This document shows positions 26,608 to 34,904 of a stretch of DNA of 64,000 bases, one piece after another (the first letter of the stretch is position 1; each line of letters opens with the position of its first letter). The DNA lies in contig JABSPZ010000009.1 in assembly GCA_013213785.1 (NCBI GenBank), positions 124,001 through 188,000 of the forward strand, in the 5' to 3' direction. Below the pieces are notes generated by a model, which ran no database searches, was not told the DNA's origin, and saw only the letters and a program-made list of their open reading frames with translations. The position numbers and the translations under genes were made by a program. Source of the stretch: Henriciella sp. GTDB lineage: Bacteria; Pseudomonadota; Alphaproteobacteria; Caulobacterales; Hyphomonadaceae.

Positions 26608-28497
26608 ATGCGTACTACGCTAACTGCGCTTGCGACCATTTTCGCCCTTGCCGCTTGTGACCCGGTACGGGTTCCAAGCGCCTCTACGACTGATCCAGCA
26701 CCAACAGAGGCGCCGGCCGCGCCAACAGCGGAAGAGATCGCAGCTGAAACAGAACGCCTCAACGCCTGGTTTGAGGAAAAGTATGAAGCTGAAACGCTTG
26801 AAAGCCCGATTCAATTGACCTTCCTCGGCCGCGATGAACGCCAAGGCGAGATTGATGATTTTTCAGAGGCTGCTCAAGATGCGCAGTTGCAGCGCATGCT
26901 CGACAATGCGGCTGAACTCGAAGCCAGCTTCGATTACAACAAGCTGACGCCAGACGCTAAGATTTCTTACGATATTTGGATGTACCAGGCGGAGACTGCG
27001 AAGGCCGCTGATGCGTTCCGCTATAATGGCTACATCTTCGATCAGATGCAGGCCATCCATACGTTCTTCCCGCAGCTTTTGATCGCTTTCCACAAAGTGA
27101 TTGATGGCGAAGATATGGACAATTATCTGCTACGCGTGTCCGGCAGTGCGGTTGCAATTGATCAGCTCATAGCGCTTTCCAAAACCAATGCCGAGGCAGG
27201 GGTTCGCCCGCCATACTTTGCGTTTGAGTCCGTTATCGAAGAAGCGGGCAAAATCATCACCGGCGCCCCGTTTGATGAGAGCGGCGAAGACAGCGATATC
27301 TGGGCCGATGCCAAAGCCAAGATCGCAAACCTTCTTGAGCAGGAGCAAATTGACCAGGCCAAAGCCGATCAACTCACAGCGGACATTCGCATGGCCTTGG
27401 TCGAAGAATGGAAGCCCGCTTATGAGCGCCTGATTGCCTGGCAGGAAGAAGACATTGTGAACGCAACGCCCGAGGCACAAGGCGTGACAATGCTTCCAAA
27501 CGGCGTGGACTACTATAATGAGCGCCTCGCCAATCAAACGACAACATCTCTGACGTCTGACGAAATTCATGAGATTGGCCTCGCCGAGGTTGCTCGTCTA
27601 CGTGCCGAAATGGAAGAGATCCAGGCCGATTTCGGGTTTGAAGGCAGCCTGCAAGACTTCTTCGCCTTCCTGCGCGACACGAAAGACGATGAGCGTCTTT
27701 ATTACCCAAATACCGATGAAGGTCGCCAAGGCTATATTGACGATGCGACGGCGGCGATTGACGGCATCAAAGCTGTTCTTCCGGACTATTTCGGGATCCT
27801 GCCAAAAGCGGACATGGTAGTGAAACGGGTTGAGCCGTTCCGCGAACAGGACGGCGCGGCGCAACACTATTTCCCATCCACACCAGATGGATCGCGTCCA
27901 GGTGTCTACTATGCTCACCTGTCTGACATGACCGCGATGCCAAAGCGTGAGCTAGAGGTCATCGCCTATCATGAGGGCCTGCCAGGTCACCATATGCAGA
28001 TTGCCATTCAGCAAGAACTCGACGCTGTTCCGACCTTCCGGACGCAAGCGGGTTTTACCGCCTATAGCGAAGGCTGGGGTCTCTATTCCGAATGGCTGGC
28101 GATCGAGATGCCAGGTACGTACCTCGATCCCCTTTCGCGATTTGGCCGGGCTGGATCTGAGATTTGGCGTGCCATTCGATTGGTGCTCGACACCGGTCTT
28201 CACGCCAAAGGCTGGAGCGAGGAAGAAGCCGTCGCTTACTTCATGGAAAACTCAGCGATCACAGAAGCGCAGGCTCGCTCAGAAGTGCGCCGCTATATGG
28301 TGCTTCCTGGTCAAGCGACCAGCTACAAAGTCGGTATGCTGAAAATCCAAGAACTGCGCCGTGATGCGGAAGCAGAGCTCGGCGATGCGTTCGACATCCG
28401 TGCATTCCACGACACAATCCTAGGCGGCGGCGCGATGCCACTCGCTATCCTCGAGCGCCGTGTCGACGAATGGGTCGCTAGCGTGAAAGCGGGTTAA
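26608..28497 (+). CDS. DUF885 family protein (putative metallopeptidase-like lipoprotein)
   Basis: Lipobox 'FALAACDP'; 'AYHEGLPGHHMQIAIQQEL', 'FTAYSEGWGLYSEWLAIEMPGTYLDPLSRFGRAGSEIWRAIRLVLDTGLHAKGWSEEEAVAYFMEN'. Confidence 0.93.
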   Translation: MRTTLTALATIFALAACDPVRVPSASTTDPAPTEAPAAPTAEEIAAETERLNAWFEEKYEAETLESPIQLTFLGRDERQGEIDDFSEAAQDAQLQRMLDNAAELEASFDYNKLTPDAKISYDIWMYQAETAKAADAFRYNGYIFDQMQAIHTFFPQLLIAFHKVIDGEDMDNYLLRVSGSAVAIDQLIALSKTNAEAGVRPPYFAFESVIEEAGKIITGAPFDESGEDSDIWADAKAKIANLLEQEQIDQAKADQLTADIRMALVEEWKPAYERLIAWQEEDIVNATPEAQGVTMLPNGVDYYNERLANQTTTSLTSDEIHEIGLAEVARLRAEMEEIQADFGFEGSLQDFFAFLRDTKDDERLYYPNTDEGRQGYIDDATAAIDGIKAVLPDYFGILPKADMVVKRVEPFREQDGAAQHYFPSTPDGSRPGVYYAHLSDMTAMPKRELEVIAYHEGLPGHHMQIAIQQELDAVPTFRTQAGFTAYSEGWGLYSEWLAIEMPGTYLDPLSRFGRAGSEIWRAIRLVLDTGLHAKGWSEEEAVAYFMENSAITEAQARSEVRRYMVLPGQATSYKVGMLKIQELRRDAEAELGDAFDIRAFHDTILGGGAMPLAILERRVDEWVASVKAG

Positions 28498-28499
28498 GG

Positions 28500-30113
28500 T
28501 CATTCGCTAGACTTTCTGATAAAGGACCGGATATCGGCAGCCAGTCGATATCCGGTTTCTTCGTTTAGATACATCAGATGTCCTCCCCTATACGTTCTAA
28601 TTGTGACTGCGTCCTGCGAATGACCAGCGTCTCGTAGGGCGAGCTCCATCGCATAGAATGGGGTAACAATGTCATATGGACTGGACGCCACCAGAATTTT
28701 TAGCGGTCGTAGGTCTAGGCTGGCCAAGGTGGAATTGGCGTTTGTAATCTGGAACGCAGTTGCCAAAATCTCCGCCATGTTTGTGCCTTGTCCAAGCTCT
28801 AGGCTTTTGAGGAAATTATAGTCCCAAATTGTACCGAATCCATTGTGGCGAAGGCTGTGGTAGCTTTCCGTGTCCAAAACATAATTTAGGTTTGACTTGA
28901 GATACGATGCCAAGCGCGCTTCGAGCTCGTTTGCGAGTTCGCTGAGTTTGATGCCTGGCAGATACTCGCCTAGCGCACATTGAAACCTCGCATCGTACGC
29001 GCATCGTTTCTGCGGACGTTGCAGGGAGGCGATCGCTTGAAAAATAGTTGCGCGAACGCTGGCTTCGCTCGGGTGTTCATGCATTAAGCCGAGAAACGCG
29101 GAAACGCGCTGTCTTTTAAGGATCGCTTCATCACCAGATTGCAAATCATCTTCGAACCAGGCGGAGCCAACATCGCGCAAGGCGACGGTCTTTGCGGCCA
29201 TTAAGTACAATTGGAGGTTTCCAGCCCACATCGCTTTTGGGACATCGCCATCGTGCCAAGCAAGTGCCGCGAGTGTTGGAAAGAATCCCACCGCGTGGGT
29301 TGCTGTGCCGGCGGCTCTTCCTCTTAGGTCTAAGACGCCAGAAACGAATACGAGGCCGTGGATTTGCTTGCGAAACTTGCGGCAGGACGGATGAGACGCC
29401 ATGCCCGCGATGCGAAGTGCGCCATAACTCGCGCCAACCAGGTATACAGGCGCGTTTGCGCGATCGTTGGCGTCTAACCAGGTTTTGGCGAACCGGCACA
29501 TTGATCGTGCGTCCAAACGCAGATCGGTGAAGGTCTCAAGCTCAGCGGGATCTAGTGGGCGTGACAGCCCCGTGCCAACCGGGTCAACAAATACAAGATC
29601 CCCGACATCGATCAGAAAGCCTGCATTCTCTGCAAACGACGTTTTAGGCGCGGTCTCGGGAGCGTTTGCATAATCCAGGCTCATCTTGTTGGGCCCGAAT
29701 CCCGTTTGATGAAGCCAAATTGTCGAGCTGCCCGGGCCACCATTAAAGAAGAAAATAACCGGGCGACCCTCGTCTGGTAAGGCGGTTGTTTGTTCATAGC
29801 TGAACGACACGATTTCGATCGGTGGAAAGACGCTTTGCGGGTCAGATACAGGCGTGCGATTCACAAACGCGCGGTAGGAGAGTGGCCCCGTTTCCGATGC
29901 GAATGATAATAATTCAGACTCCGCCAAACGTTCATTAATTGGAACGGCACCGGCACTGAAACGCGGGCTCACTCTCAGGTCCATCGCGCTGAACTCTCGC
30001 GGCGGAGGCCGTTGTTTAGACTGTGCCAGTGCGCTCATACAAAAGCAGCACGCGACAATAAGTAAAACTACTGGAAACCGAAGCACTATTTTGGAGCTTA
30101 TCGTTGCCTGCAA
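28500..30113 (-). CDS. S10-family serine carboxypeptidase-like protein
   Basis: 'PVIFFFNGGPGSSTIWLHQTGFGPNKM', 'DLVFVDPVGTGLSRP', 'VYLVGASYGALRIA', C-terminal 'RTYRGGHLMYLNEETGYRLAADIRSFI'. Confidence 0.9.
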   Translation of the reverse strand: MQATISSKIVLRFPVVLLIVACCFCMSALAQSKQRPPPREFSAMDLRVSPRFSAGAVPINERLAESELLSFASETGPLSYRAFVNRTPVSDPQSVFPPIEIVSFSYEQTTALPDEGRPVIFFFNGGPGSSTIWLHQTGFGPNKMSLDYANAPETAPKTSFAENAGFLIDVGDLVFVDPVGTGLSRPLDPAELETFTDLRLDARSMCRFAKTWLDANDRANAPVYLVGASYGALRIAGMASHPSCRKFRKQIHGLVFVSGVLDLRGRAAGTATHAVGFFPTLAALAWHDGDVPKAMWAGNLQLYLMAAKTVALRDVGSAWFEDDLQSGDEAILKRQRVSAFLGLMHEHPSEASVRATIFQAIASLQRPQKRCAYDARFQCALGEYLPGIKLSELANELEARLASYLKSNLNYVLDTESYHSLRHNGFGTIWDYNFLKSLELGQGTNMAEILATAFQITNANSTLASLDLRPLKILVASSPYDIVTPFYAMELALRDAGHSQDAVTIRTYRGGHLMYLNEETGYRLAADIRSFIRKSSE

Positions 30114-30157
30114 GTATTTTTAAGAAAATAAACCCGGAAAGCAAGCTAATTAGAAAT

Positions 30158-31069
30158 CTAGCTCCCCACATTCTCCAAACTACCTAAGGCGTTTTGGACA
30201 TGTTCAACGAAGAGGCGGGCTTTGCCGCGGAGTTTGCCGCCGGTCCAAACCACGGAAAGTGGGAGGTCGGCGCCGCGCCATTCCGGCATAATCCGGACCA
30301 GAGCGCCTGATTTTACATGTGGACAAACGAGCCAATCGGGTCCGATAAAGACGCCGAGACCGTCGACGGCACCTTGTAAAAGCGTGTCGCCAGACGAACC
30401 GCGGAAGCGGCCATCCATCATGATGCGGTGCTCTTCGCCAGTTTCGATGTGTTTCAGCGTCCATTGCTGCCCCTGCAGCGATTGGCGAAACACTAAGCCA
30501 TTATGGTCCTTCAGGTTGTCGGGATCGGTTGGCGCCCCGAATTGCTCAATATATTTCGGCGACGCCCAGATACCGCGATAGGCGACGAGCAGGCGCTTCG
30601 CCATGAGGGCGCTGTCGCTCAGCTCGCCCAAACGGAACGCGACATCGACGCCTTCAGTCACGAGGTCTGTGTAGGTGTCGTCCGTCATCAGATCCATTCG
30701 GATATGCGGGTACTTATCCAAGAACGGCGCAATGGTCGGTGTGATCACGATTTGCGAGAGCGAGTGAGGTGCGCTGACACGCAGCATACCGACGGGTTCC
30801 TGATCCAAACCGCGGGCTTCAGCCTCAGCCTCGTCGAATTCAGAGAGAATGTCTTGGGCCCGCCCATAGAATTTCTGGCCGGCCTCGGTGAGCGATAGAG
30901 CGCGCGTCGTGCGATGGAAAAGCTCCGCGCCAATTTGATGCTCTAGATCCTGAATGCGGCGCGAAACGGTCGGCTGTCCGATGGAAAGGTCTGCTGCAGC
31001 GCGGGAAAAGCTGCCTGCATCTGCCACCCGCAGAAACAGCCTCATTGCGTCTATTCGATCCATGTCCAC
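30158..31069 (-). CDS. LysR family transcriptional regulator
   Basis: 'MRLFLRVADAGSFSRAAADLSIGQPTVSRRIQDLEHQIGAELFHRTTRALSLTEAGQKFY'. Confidence 0.96.
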   Translation of the reverse strand: MDMDRIDAMRLFLRVADAGSFSRAAADLSIGQPTVSRRIQDLEHQIGAELFHRTTRALSLTEAGQKFYGRAQDILSEFDEAEAEARGLDQEPVGMLRVSAPHSLSQIVITPTIAPFLDKYPHIRMDLMTDDTYTDLVTEGVDVAFRLGELSDSALMAKRLLVAYRGIWASPKYIEQFGAPTDPDNLKDHNGLVFRQSLQGQQWTLKHIETGEEHRIMMDGRFRGSSGDTLLQGAVDGLGVFIGPDWLVCPHVKSGALVRIMPEWRGADLPLSVVWTGGKLRGKARLFVEHVQNALGSLENVGS

Positions 31070-31077
31070 CAGCTCCT

Positions 31078-31092
31078 ATGCAGAAATTGCAT
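31078..31092. promoter_or_regulatory. Palindrome ATGCA-GAAAT-TGCAT, candidate LysR (T-N11-A) box
   Basis: Perfect 5-nt arms, 8 nt upstream of the lysR start, in the divergent intergenic region. Confidence 0.55.
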
Positions 31093-31200
31093 GGGGTATA
31101 TGGAACGTCTCCCGGTTCTTCGAAAGAGGGGCATGTACCATTTACGCTTCATCGACGGTCACAAAGACGCGCCGAAACACGAATCCAACAGGAGCCAAAA

Positions 31201-31776
31201 ATGGCAAACTTCACTCTCCATACCCCAGAGACCGCCCCTGAAGGGGCACGCGATTTCATTGCAGGCGTCGAAAAGAAAATGGGCTTTGTTCCATCTCTTT
31301 ATGCCGTCTTCGCAGAAAACCCGGCAGTTTTGGACGCCTACACACAATTGTCTGATCAGTTGGCGAAATCAGGTCTCACCCCGCTTGAGCAGCAAGTCGT
31401 TACGATCACCGCGAGTGTTGAAAACGAATGTCACTTCTGTGTTGCGGCACACACGACGATTTCAGAAGCTCAAGGCCTAGACCTCACGGTGATTGATGCC
31501 GTCCGCGAAGATCGTCCGATTGCCGACCCAAAACTCGAAGCTCTGCGCGTCTTCACAAAGAAAGTCGTCATCGATCGCGGCTTCGTTTCCGACACTGACG
31601 TCGATGCATTTTTGGCGTCTGGATATGATCGCGCAGCCGTCTTGGCGGTGATCCTTGGTGTAGCGATGAAAGTGATTACGAACTATACAAACCACGTTGC
31701 TGAGACGCCGGTAAACGAAGCGTTCCAAAAGCATGCTTGGACCCCGAAATCAAAGCGCGAAACCGTCGCCGCTTAA
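31201..31776 (+). CDS. Carboxymuconolactone decarboxylase/AhpD-like family protein
   Basis: 'LTPLEQQVVTITASVENECHFCVAAHTTISE' CxxC..H motif; start set at MANFTLH. Confidence 0.9.
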   Translation: MANFTLHTPETAPEGARDFIAGVEKKMGFVPSLYAVFAENPAVLDAYTQLSDQLAKSGLTPLEQQVVTITASVENECHFCVAAHTTISEAQGLDLTVIDAVREDRPIADPKLEALRVFTKKVVIDRGFVSDTDVDAFLASGYDRAAVLAVILGVAMKVITNYTNHVAETPVNEAFQKHAWTPKSKRETVAA

Positions 31777-31800
31777 CCTTCGATAACCCCTCAAATATTA

Positions 31801-31830
31801 GGGCTGCGGGTGAATCCGCAGCCCTTTTTT
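31801..31830 (+). terminator. Rho-independent terminator
   Basis: gggctgcgg-gtgaat-ccgcagcccTTTTTT. Confidence 0.93.
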
Positions 31831-31856
31831 ATCTCCTCTCGATGGGGTCACAATTC

Positions 31857-31892
31857 GCTCACACCGACGTGACTAAGGCTCACACACACGTG
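31857..31892. promoter_or_regulatory. Tandem 15-nt direct repeat with 21-bp period (GCTCACACCGACGTG / GCTCACACACACGTG)
   Basis: Copies at 31857-31871 and 31878-31892, 13/15 identical, 55 bp upstream of the DoxX-like start. Confidence 0.6.
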
Positions 31893-31946
31893 GTTCGTAA
31901 GTGAAGAATAGACGTCGTAAATGGAGGGCATAGCAAGGAGGACGCA

Positions 31947-32480
31947 ATGACGACCATGACTGATACACTCACACCGCAGGCCCAGAGCACAGGCCTCGTT
32001 TCTAAACTGAAAACTTATGCTCCACACGCGATCGCAGGCATCGCATCTTTGGTTTTTCTGGATAGCCTACGCTTCAAATTTACCAACGCGCCGGAGACGC
32101 AGACGATCTTTGGCAAGCTAAACGAATGGGCAGCGAGCTTCGGTGCTGACGGCCTCTTCGCGCAAACAGGCTTGTTCAGCCAATACGTTATCGGCACCGC
32201 GGAATTGGTTGCGGCCACGCTCTTGCTGGTTGGAATTCATCCAGCGTTTCGCCGCCTGCAAGCGGTTGGTGCACTGATCGCGTTCGCCGTGATGAGCGGC
32301 GCTGTGAATTTCCACTTGTGGACCCCGCTCGGCATTGATCCGAACAATGATGGTGGTGGCCTGTTCTTCATGGCTGTCGTCGTTTGGTTCACGTCAGCTG
32401 GCCTCGCCTTCATTCGCCGAAAAGAGCTCGCAGCTATTTTCTCCGGACTGAAAAACACATTGTTCCCGGCGCGTTTATAA
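31947..32480 (+). CDS. DoxX-like membrane protein
   Basis: 177 aa, about four TM; 'AIAGIASLVFLDSLRFKFTNAPETQTIFGKLNEW', 'YVIGTAELVAATLLLVG'; RBS aaggagg. Confidence 0.7.
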   Translation: MTTMTDTLTPQAQSTGLVSKLKTYAPHAIAGIASLVFLDSLRFKFTNAPETQTIFGKLNEWAASFGADGLFAQTGLFSQYVIGTAELVAATLLLVGIHPAFRRLQAVGALIAFAVMSGAVNFHLWTPLGIDPNNDGGGLFFMAVVVWFTSAGLAFIRRKELAAIFSGLKNTLFPARL

Positions 32481-32523
32481 CGCGCCGCTAAAGCTCCCAA
32501 CACTATTTCTGAAAGACAGACCT

Positions 32524-32988
32524 ATGAAACTTCGCACACTTCTCGCCGCCGCCATGATTGCAGCAGTACCTGTTGCTATCTCCGCTCCTGCAGCCTTTGC
32601 CGACAAAGATCCGATCTATACGGCTAAGCGTTCAAACCTGGCGCTACAGGGCTATGACACAGTTGCTTATTTCACGGTTGGCGAACCGACCAAAGGATCT
32701 GCAGACTATACGACCACGTATGAAGGCGCTGAGTTCCGTTTCTCGAGCGAAGAAAACCTCAATCTCTTCCTCGCTGAACCTGCTAAATACGCGCCTCAGT
32801 ATGGCGGGTATTGCGCCTGGGCTGTGGCTCAAGGCAAGACTGCGAAAGGCGATGCCCGCCGCTGGGCAGTCGTCGATGGAAAGCTCTACCTGAACTACAA
32901 TAAGGGCATCCAGAAAAAGTGGGACAAAAACCGTGCTGGCTTCATTACAAGCGCGGATCAGAACTGGCCGACTGTGCTGCAAGACTAG
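32524..32988 (+). CDS. YHS domain-containing secreted protein
   Basis: Signal peptide; 'LALQGYDTVAYFTVGEPTKGSADYTTTYEGAEFRFSSEENLNLFLAEPAKYAPQYGGYCAWAVAQGKTAKGD'. Confidence 0.92.
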   Translation: MKLRTLLAAAMIAAVPVAISAPAAFADKDPIYTAKRSNLALQGYDTVAYFTVGEPTKGSADYTTTYEGAEFRFSSEENLNLFLAEPAKYAPQYGGYCAWAVAQGKTAKGDARRWAVVDGKLYLNYNKGIQKKWDKNRAGFITSADQNWPTVLQD

Positions 32989-33036
32989 GGTTTTCTCCCC
33001 CTCTTAAGACCGCCGGTTAGCAGCGCGTCGCCAATA

Positions 33037-33073
33037 CCCCCCGCATGGACCCCTCCCATGCGGGGGCTTTTTT
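33037..33073 (+). terminator. Rho-independent terminator
   Basis: ccccccgcatgg-acccct-cccatgcgggggctTTTTT. Confidence 0.9.
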
Positions 33074-33214
33074 CTGCTCGCGGTGAACGAGCCCCGGCCT
33101 CATTAGAGTTAATGTTAAACCGGAATTCATGACGAAGACTTCACCCCATTGAAACTCGAATTCTGCTTCAAGGCGCCTCAAGGCGGGATCTTCCCGTGAG
33201 CCTAGGAGGACGAA

Positions 33215-33748
33215 ATGAGAAAATTGGCAGCAGCAGCAATCGTTGTCGGTGCGGCGACGGCTCCAAACGCGATTGCAGAGTCCGAATTGTACGTCACCGG
33301 CGGTCTGACATCTTTCGATGCAGAGAGCGTGGACCTGCAGGCGTTCAACTTGCGAGGCGGGATCGAGTTCCATGAGCTGCTCGGCGCAGAGTTTGAGGCA
33401 GCCTTTGGACTTGGTGCAGAGGAAATCGATGGCGGCAGCGGCGCCGAGGCCGAGCTTGAAAACCAGTTTGGCGGTTTCATCGTAGCCCGCTATCCAGTCA
33501 TTCCAAATCTCGATGTTTTGGGACGTATTGGCTACACCTCGGGCGAGCTGCAGACGTCTAATAATGGTGTGTCTTCAGACGCCGATCTGGATGGCTTCGC
33601 TTTTGGTATCGGCGGCGAGTATATGTTTACCGAGCAGCTCGGTGTTCGCGGCGACTATACCCGCGTCGAGGTTGATGACGATACGATTGACGGAGGCGTG
33701 AATATGTTTTCGATCGCCGGTGTCTATAAATTCGGGTCAGTTCGCTAA
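33215..33748 (+). CDS. Outer-membrane beta-barrel protein
   Basis: Signal peptide; alternating amphipathic strands; terminal 'NMFSIAGVYKFGSVR'. Confidence 0.85.
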   Translation: MRKLAAAAIVVGAATAPNAIAESELYVTGGLTSFDAESVDLQAFNLRGGIEFHELLGAEFEAAFGLGAEEIDGGSGAEAELENQFGGFIVARYPVIPNLDVLGRIGYTSGELQTSNNGVSSDADLDGFAFGIGGEYMFTEQLGVRGDYTRVEVDDDTIDGGVNMFSIAGVYKFGSVR

Positions 33749-34665
33749 GAATCCCGCTCAGCCCAAGCTTTTAGGATGTGATGCGCCACGGCCATTGGCG
33801 GCGGTGCATAGATGTCCGGATGGGTGCCAGCGAGCACCTGGCGGGCTTCGTCGCGCGTAATCCAACGCGCTGCTTCGAGTTCGTCTTGTTCGACCGAGAC
33901 CTCGGTGGTTTGCGCTTCGAGTATGATGCCGACCATCAATGAGGATGGGAACGGCCAAGGTTGGCAGAACAGATACTCCGCGGACGCCGGATCGGCCTTG
34001 ATGCCGGCCTCCTCTTCAAGCTCACGCGCGGCAGCTTGCTCCAAGGTTTCACCCGGCTCAACGAATCCGGCCAGCGCAGACCAAAACCCTGCAGGCCATC
34101 CCGCTTGGCGACCAAGTAGGCATTTATCATCTTTAACCGCGAGCATAATCGCCACCGGATCTGTGCGCGGAAAATGTTCTGCGCCGCACGAAGGGCACAC
34201 TCGTTTCCAGCCCGCTTCCGTCACCTCGCTTTTAGCGCCGCATTTCGCGCAGAAAGGGTGGTTGCGGTGCCATTCCAAAAGGCTTCGGGCCGTGGAGGCA
34301 AGGTTCGCTTCCATAGGGCTGAGACCGCTGGCGGCTGCGCGCATATCCGTAAAATCCCCAGACCCTTGCAGCAGAGATCCTTCAAGCTTGAAGGTAGGAT
34401 CCATATCGACCGCAAAAATTGGCGCGCCCGCTTTGTCTTCGCCAAGGAAGATTTGTTCTCCTTGCGGCGTAATTTTAGCCACCTCTGGCCCCAGCCAAAC
34501 GAGGTTCTGACCATTCGCGGCCACAAGCGGTTGGCCCTTTTGCATCAGGAAGACCAGAACATTGTCAGCGCCGATGGCATTTTGGAGCCATGCTTCATCT
34601 GTTCGGTGGTGTGCGGCCCGATTGTTTGGGTGGCTGGCGAGAGGGATATCGTTTGAAGTGGTCAT
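33745..34665 (-). CDS. nudC: NAD(+)/NADH diphosphatase (Nudix)
   Basis: Zn ribbon 'HPFCAKCGAKSEVTEAGWKRVCPSCGAEHFPRTDPVAIML', Nudix box 'GFVEPGETLEQAAARELEEEAGI', 'SQPWPFPS'-like 'CQPWPFPSSLM'. Confidence 0.96.
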   Translation of the reverse strand: MTTSNDIPLASHPNNRAAHHRTDEAWLQNAIGADNVLVFLMQKGQPLVAANGQNLVWLGPEVAKITPQGEQIFLGEDKAGAPIFAVDMDPTFKLEGSLLQGSGDFTDMRAAASGLSPMEANLASTARSLLEWHRNHPFCAKCGAKSEVTEAGWKRVCPSCGAEHFPRTDPVAIMLAVKDDKCLLGRQAGWPAGFWSALAGFVEPGETLEQAAARELEEEAGIKADPASAEYLFCQPWPFPSSLMVGIILEAQTTEVSVEQDELEAARWITRDEARQVLAGTHPDIYAPPPMAVAHHILKAWAERDS

Positions 34666-34721
34666 AAGACTGGCTTTAGCAGCTTCACCCCCCTTGTCAC
34701 GGGATGACCTAAGGGCGATAT

Positions 34722-34825
34722 AGCCTTCGGAGGCTGGCGGTGGACGAACTCCTCGCCAACCGGGTCAGGTCGGGAACGAAGCAGCCCTAACGAGTTTTCC
34801 GTTCGGGTCACTGTCCAGTCTCCAC
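34722..34825 (+). ncRNA. ffs: SRP RNA (4.5S-like, bacterial small)
   Basis: 'gccaaccgggtcaggtcgggaacgaagcagccctaa' symmetric loop and tetraloop region, flanked by ggaggctgg / ccagtctcc pairing; immediately upstream of dnaX. Confidence 0.92.
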
Positions 34826-34904
34826 TCTCATGCGCTCCTGATTGAATACGAAATGCGGATATTTGGTTGCCGCTTCCCCCGAGTCCCTGCCATAAGCTCT
34901 TATC

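Noticed and set aside
33812-34510. 232-aa plus-strand ORF antisense to nudC
   Set aside because: Ser/Arg-rich shadow ORF with no domain signal; nudC is unambiguous.
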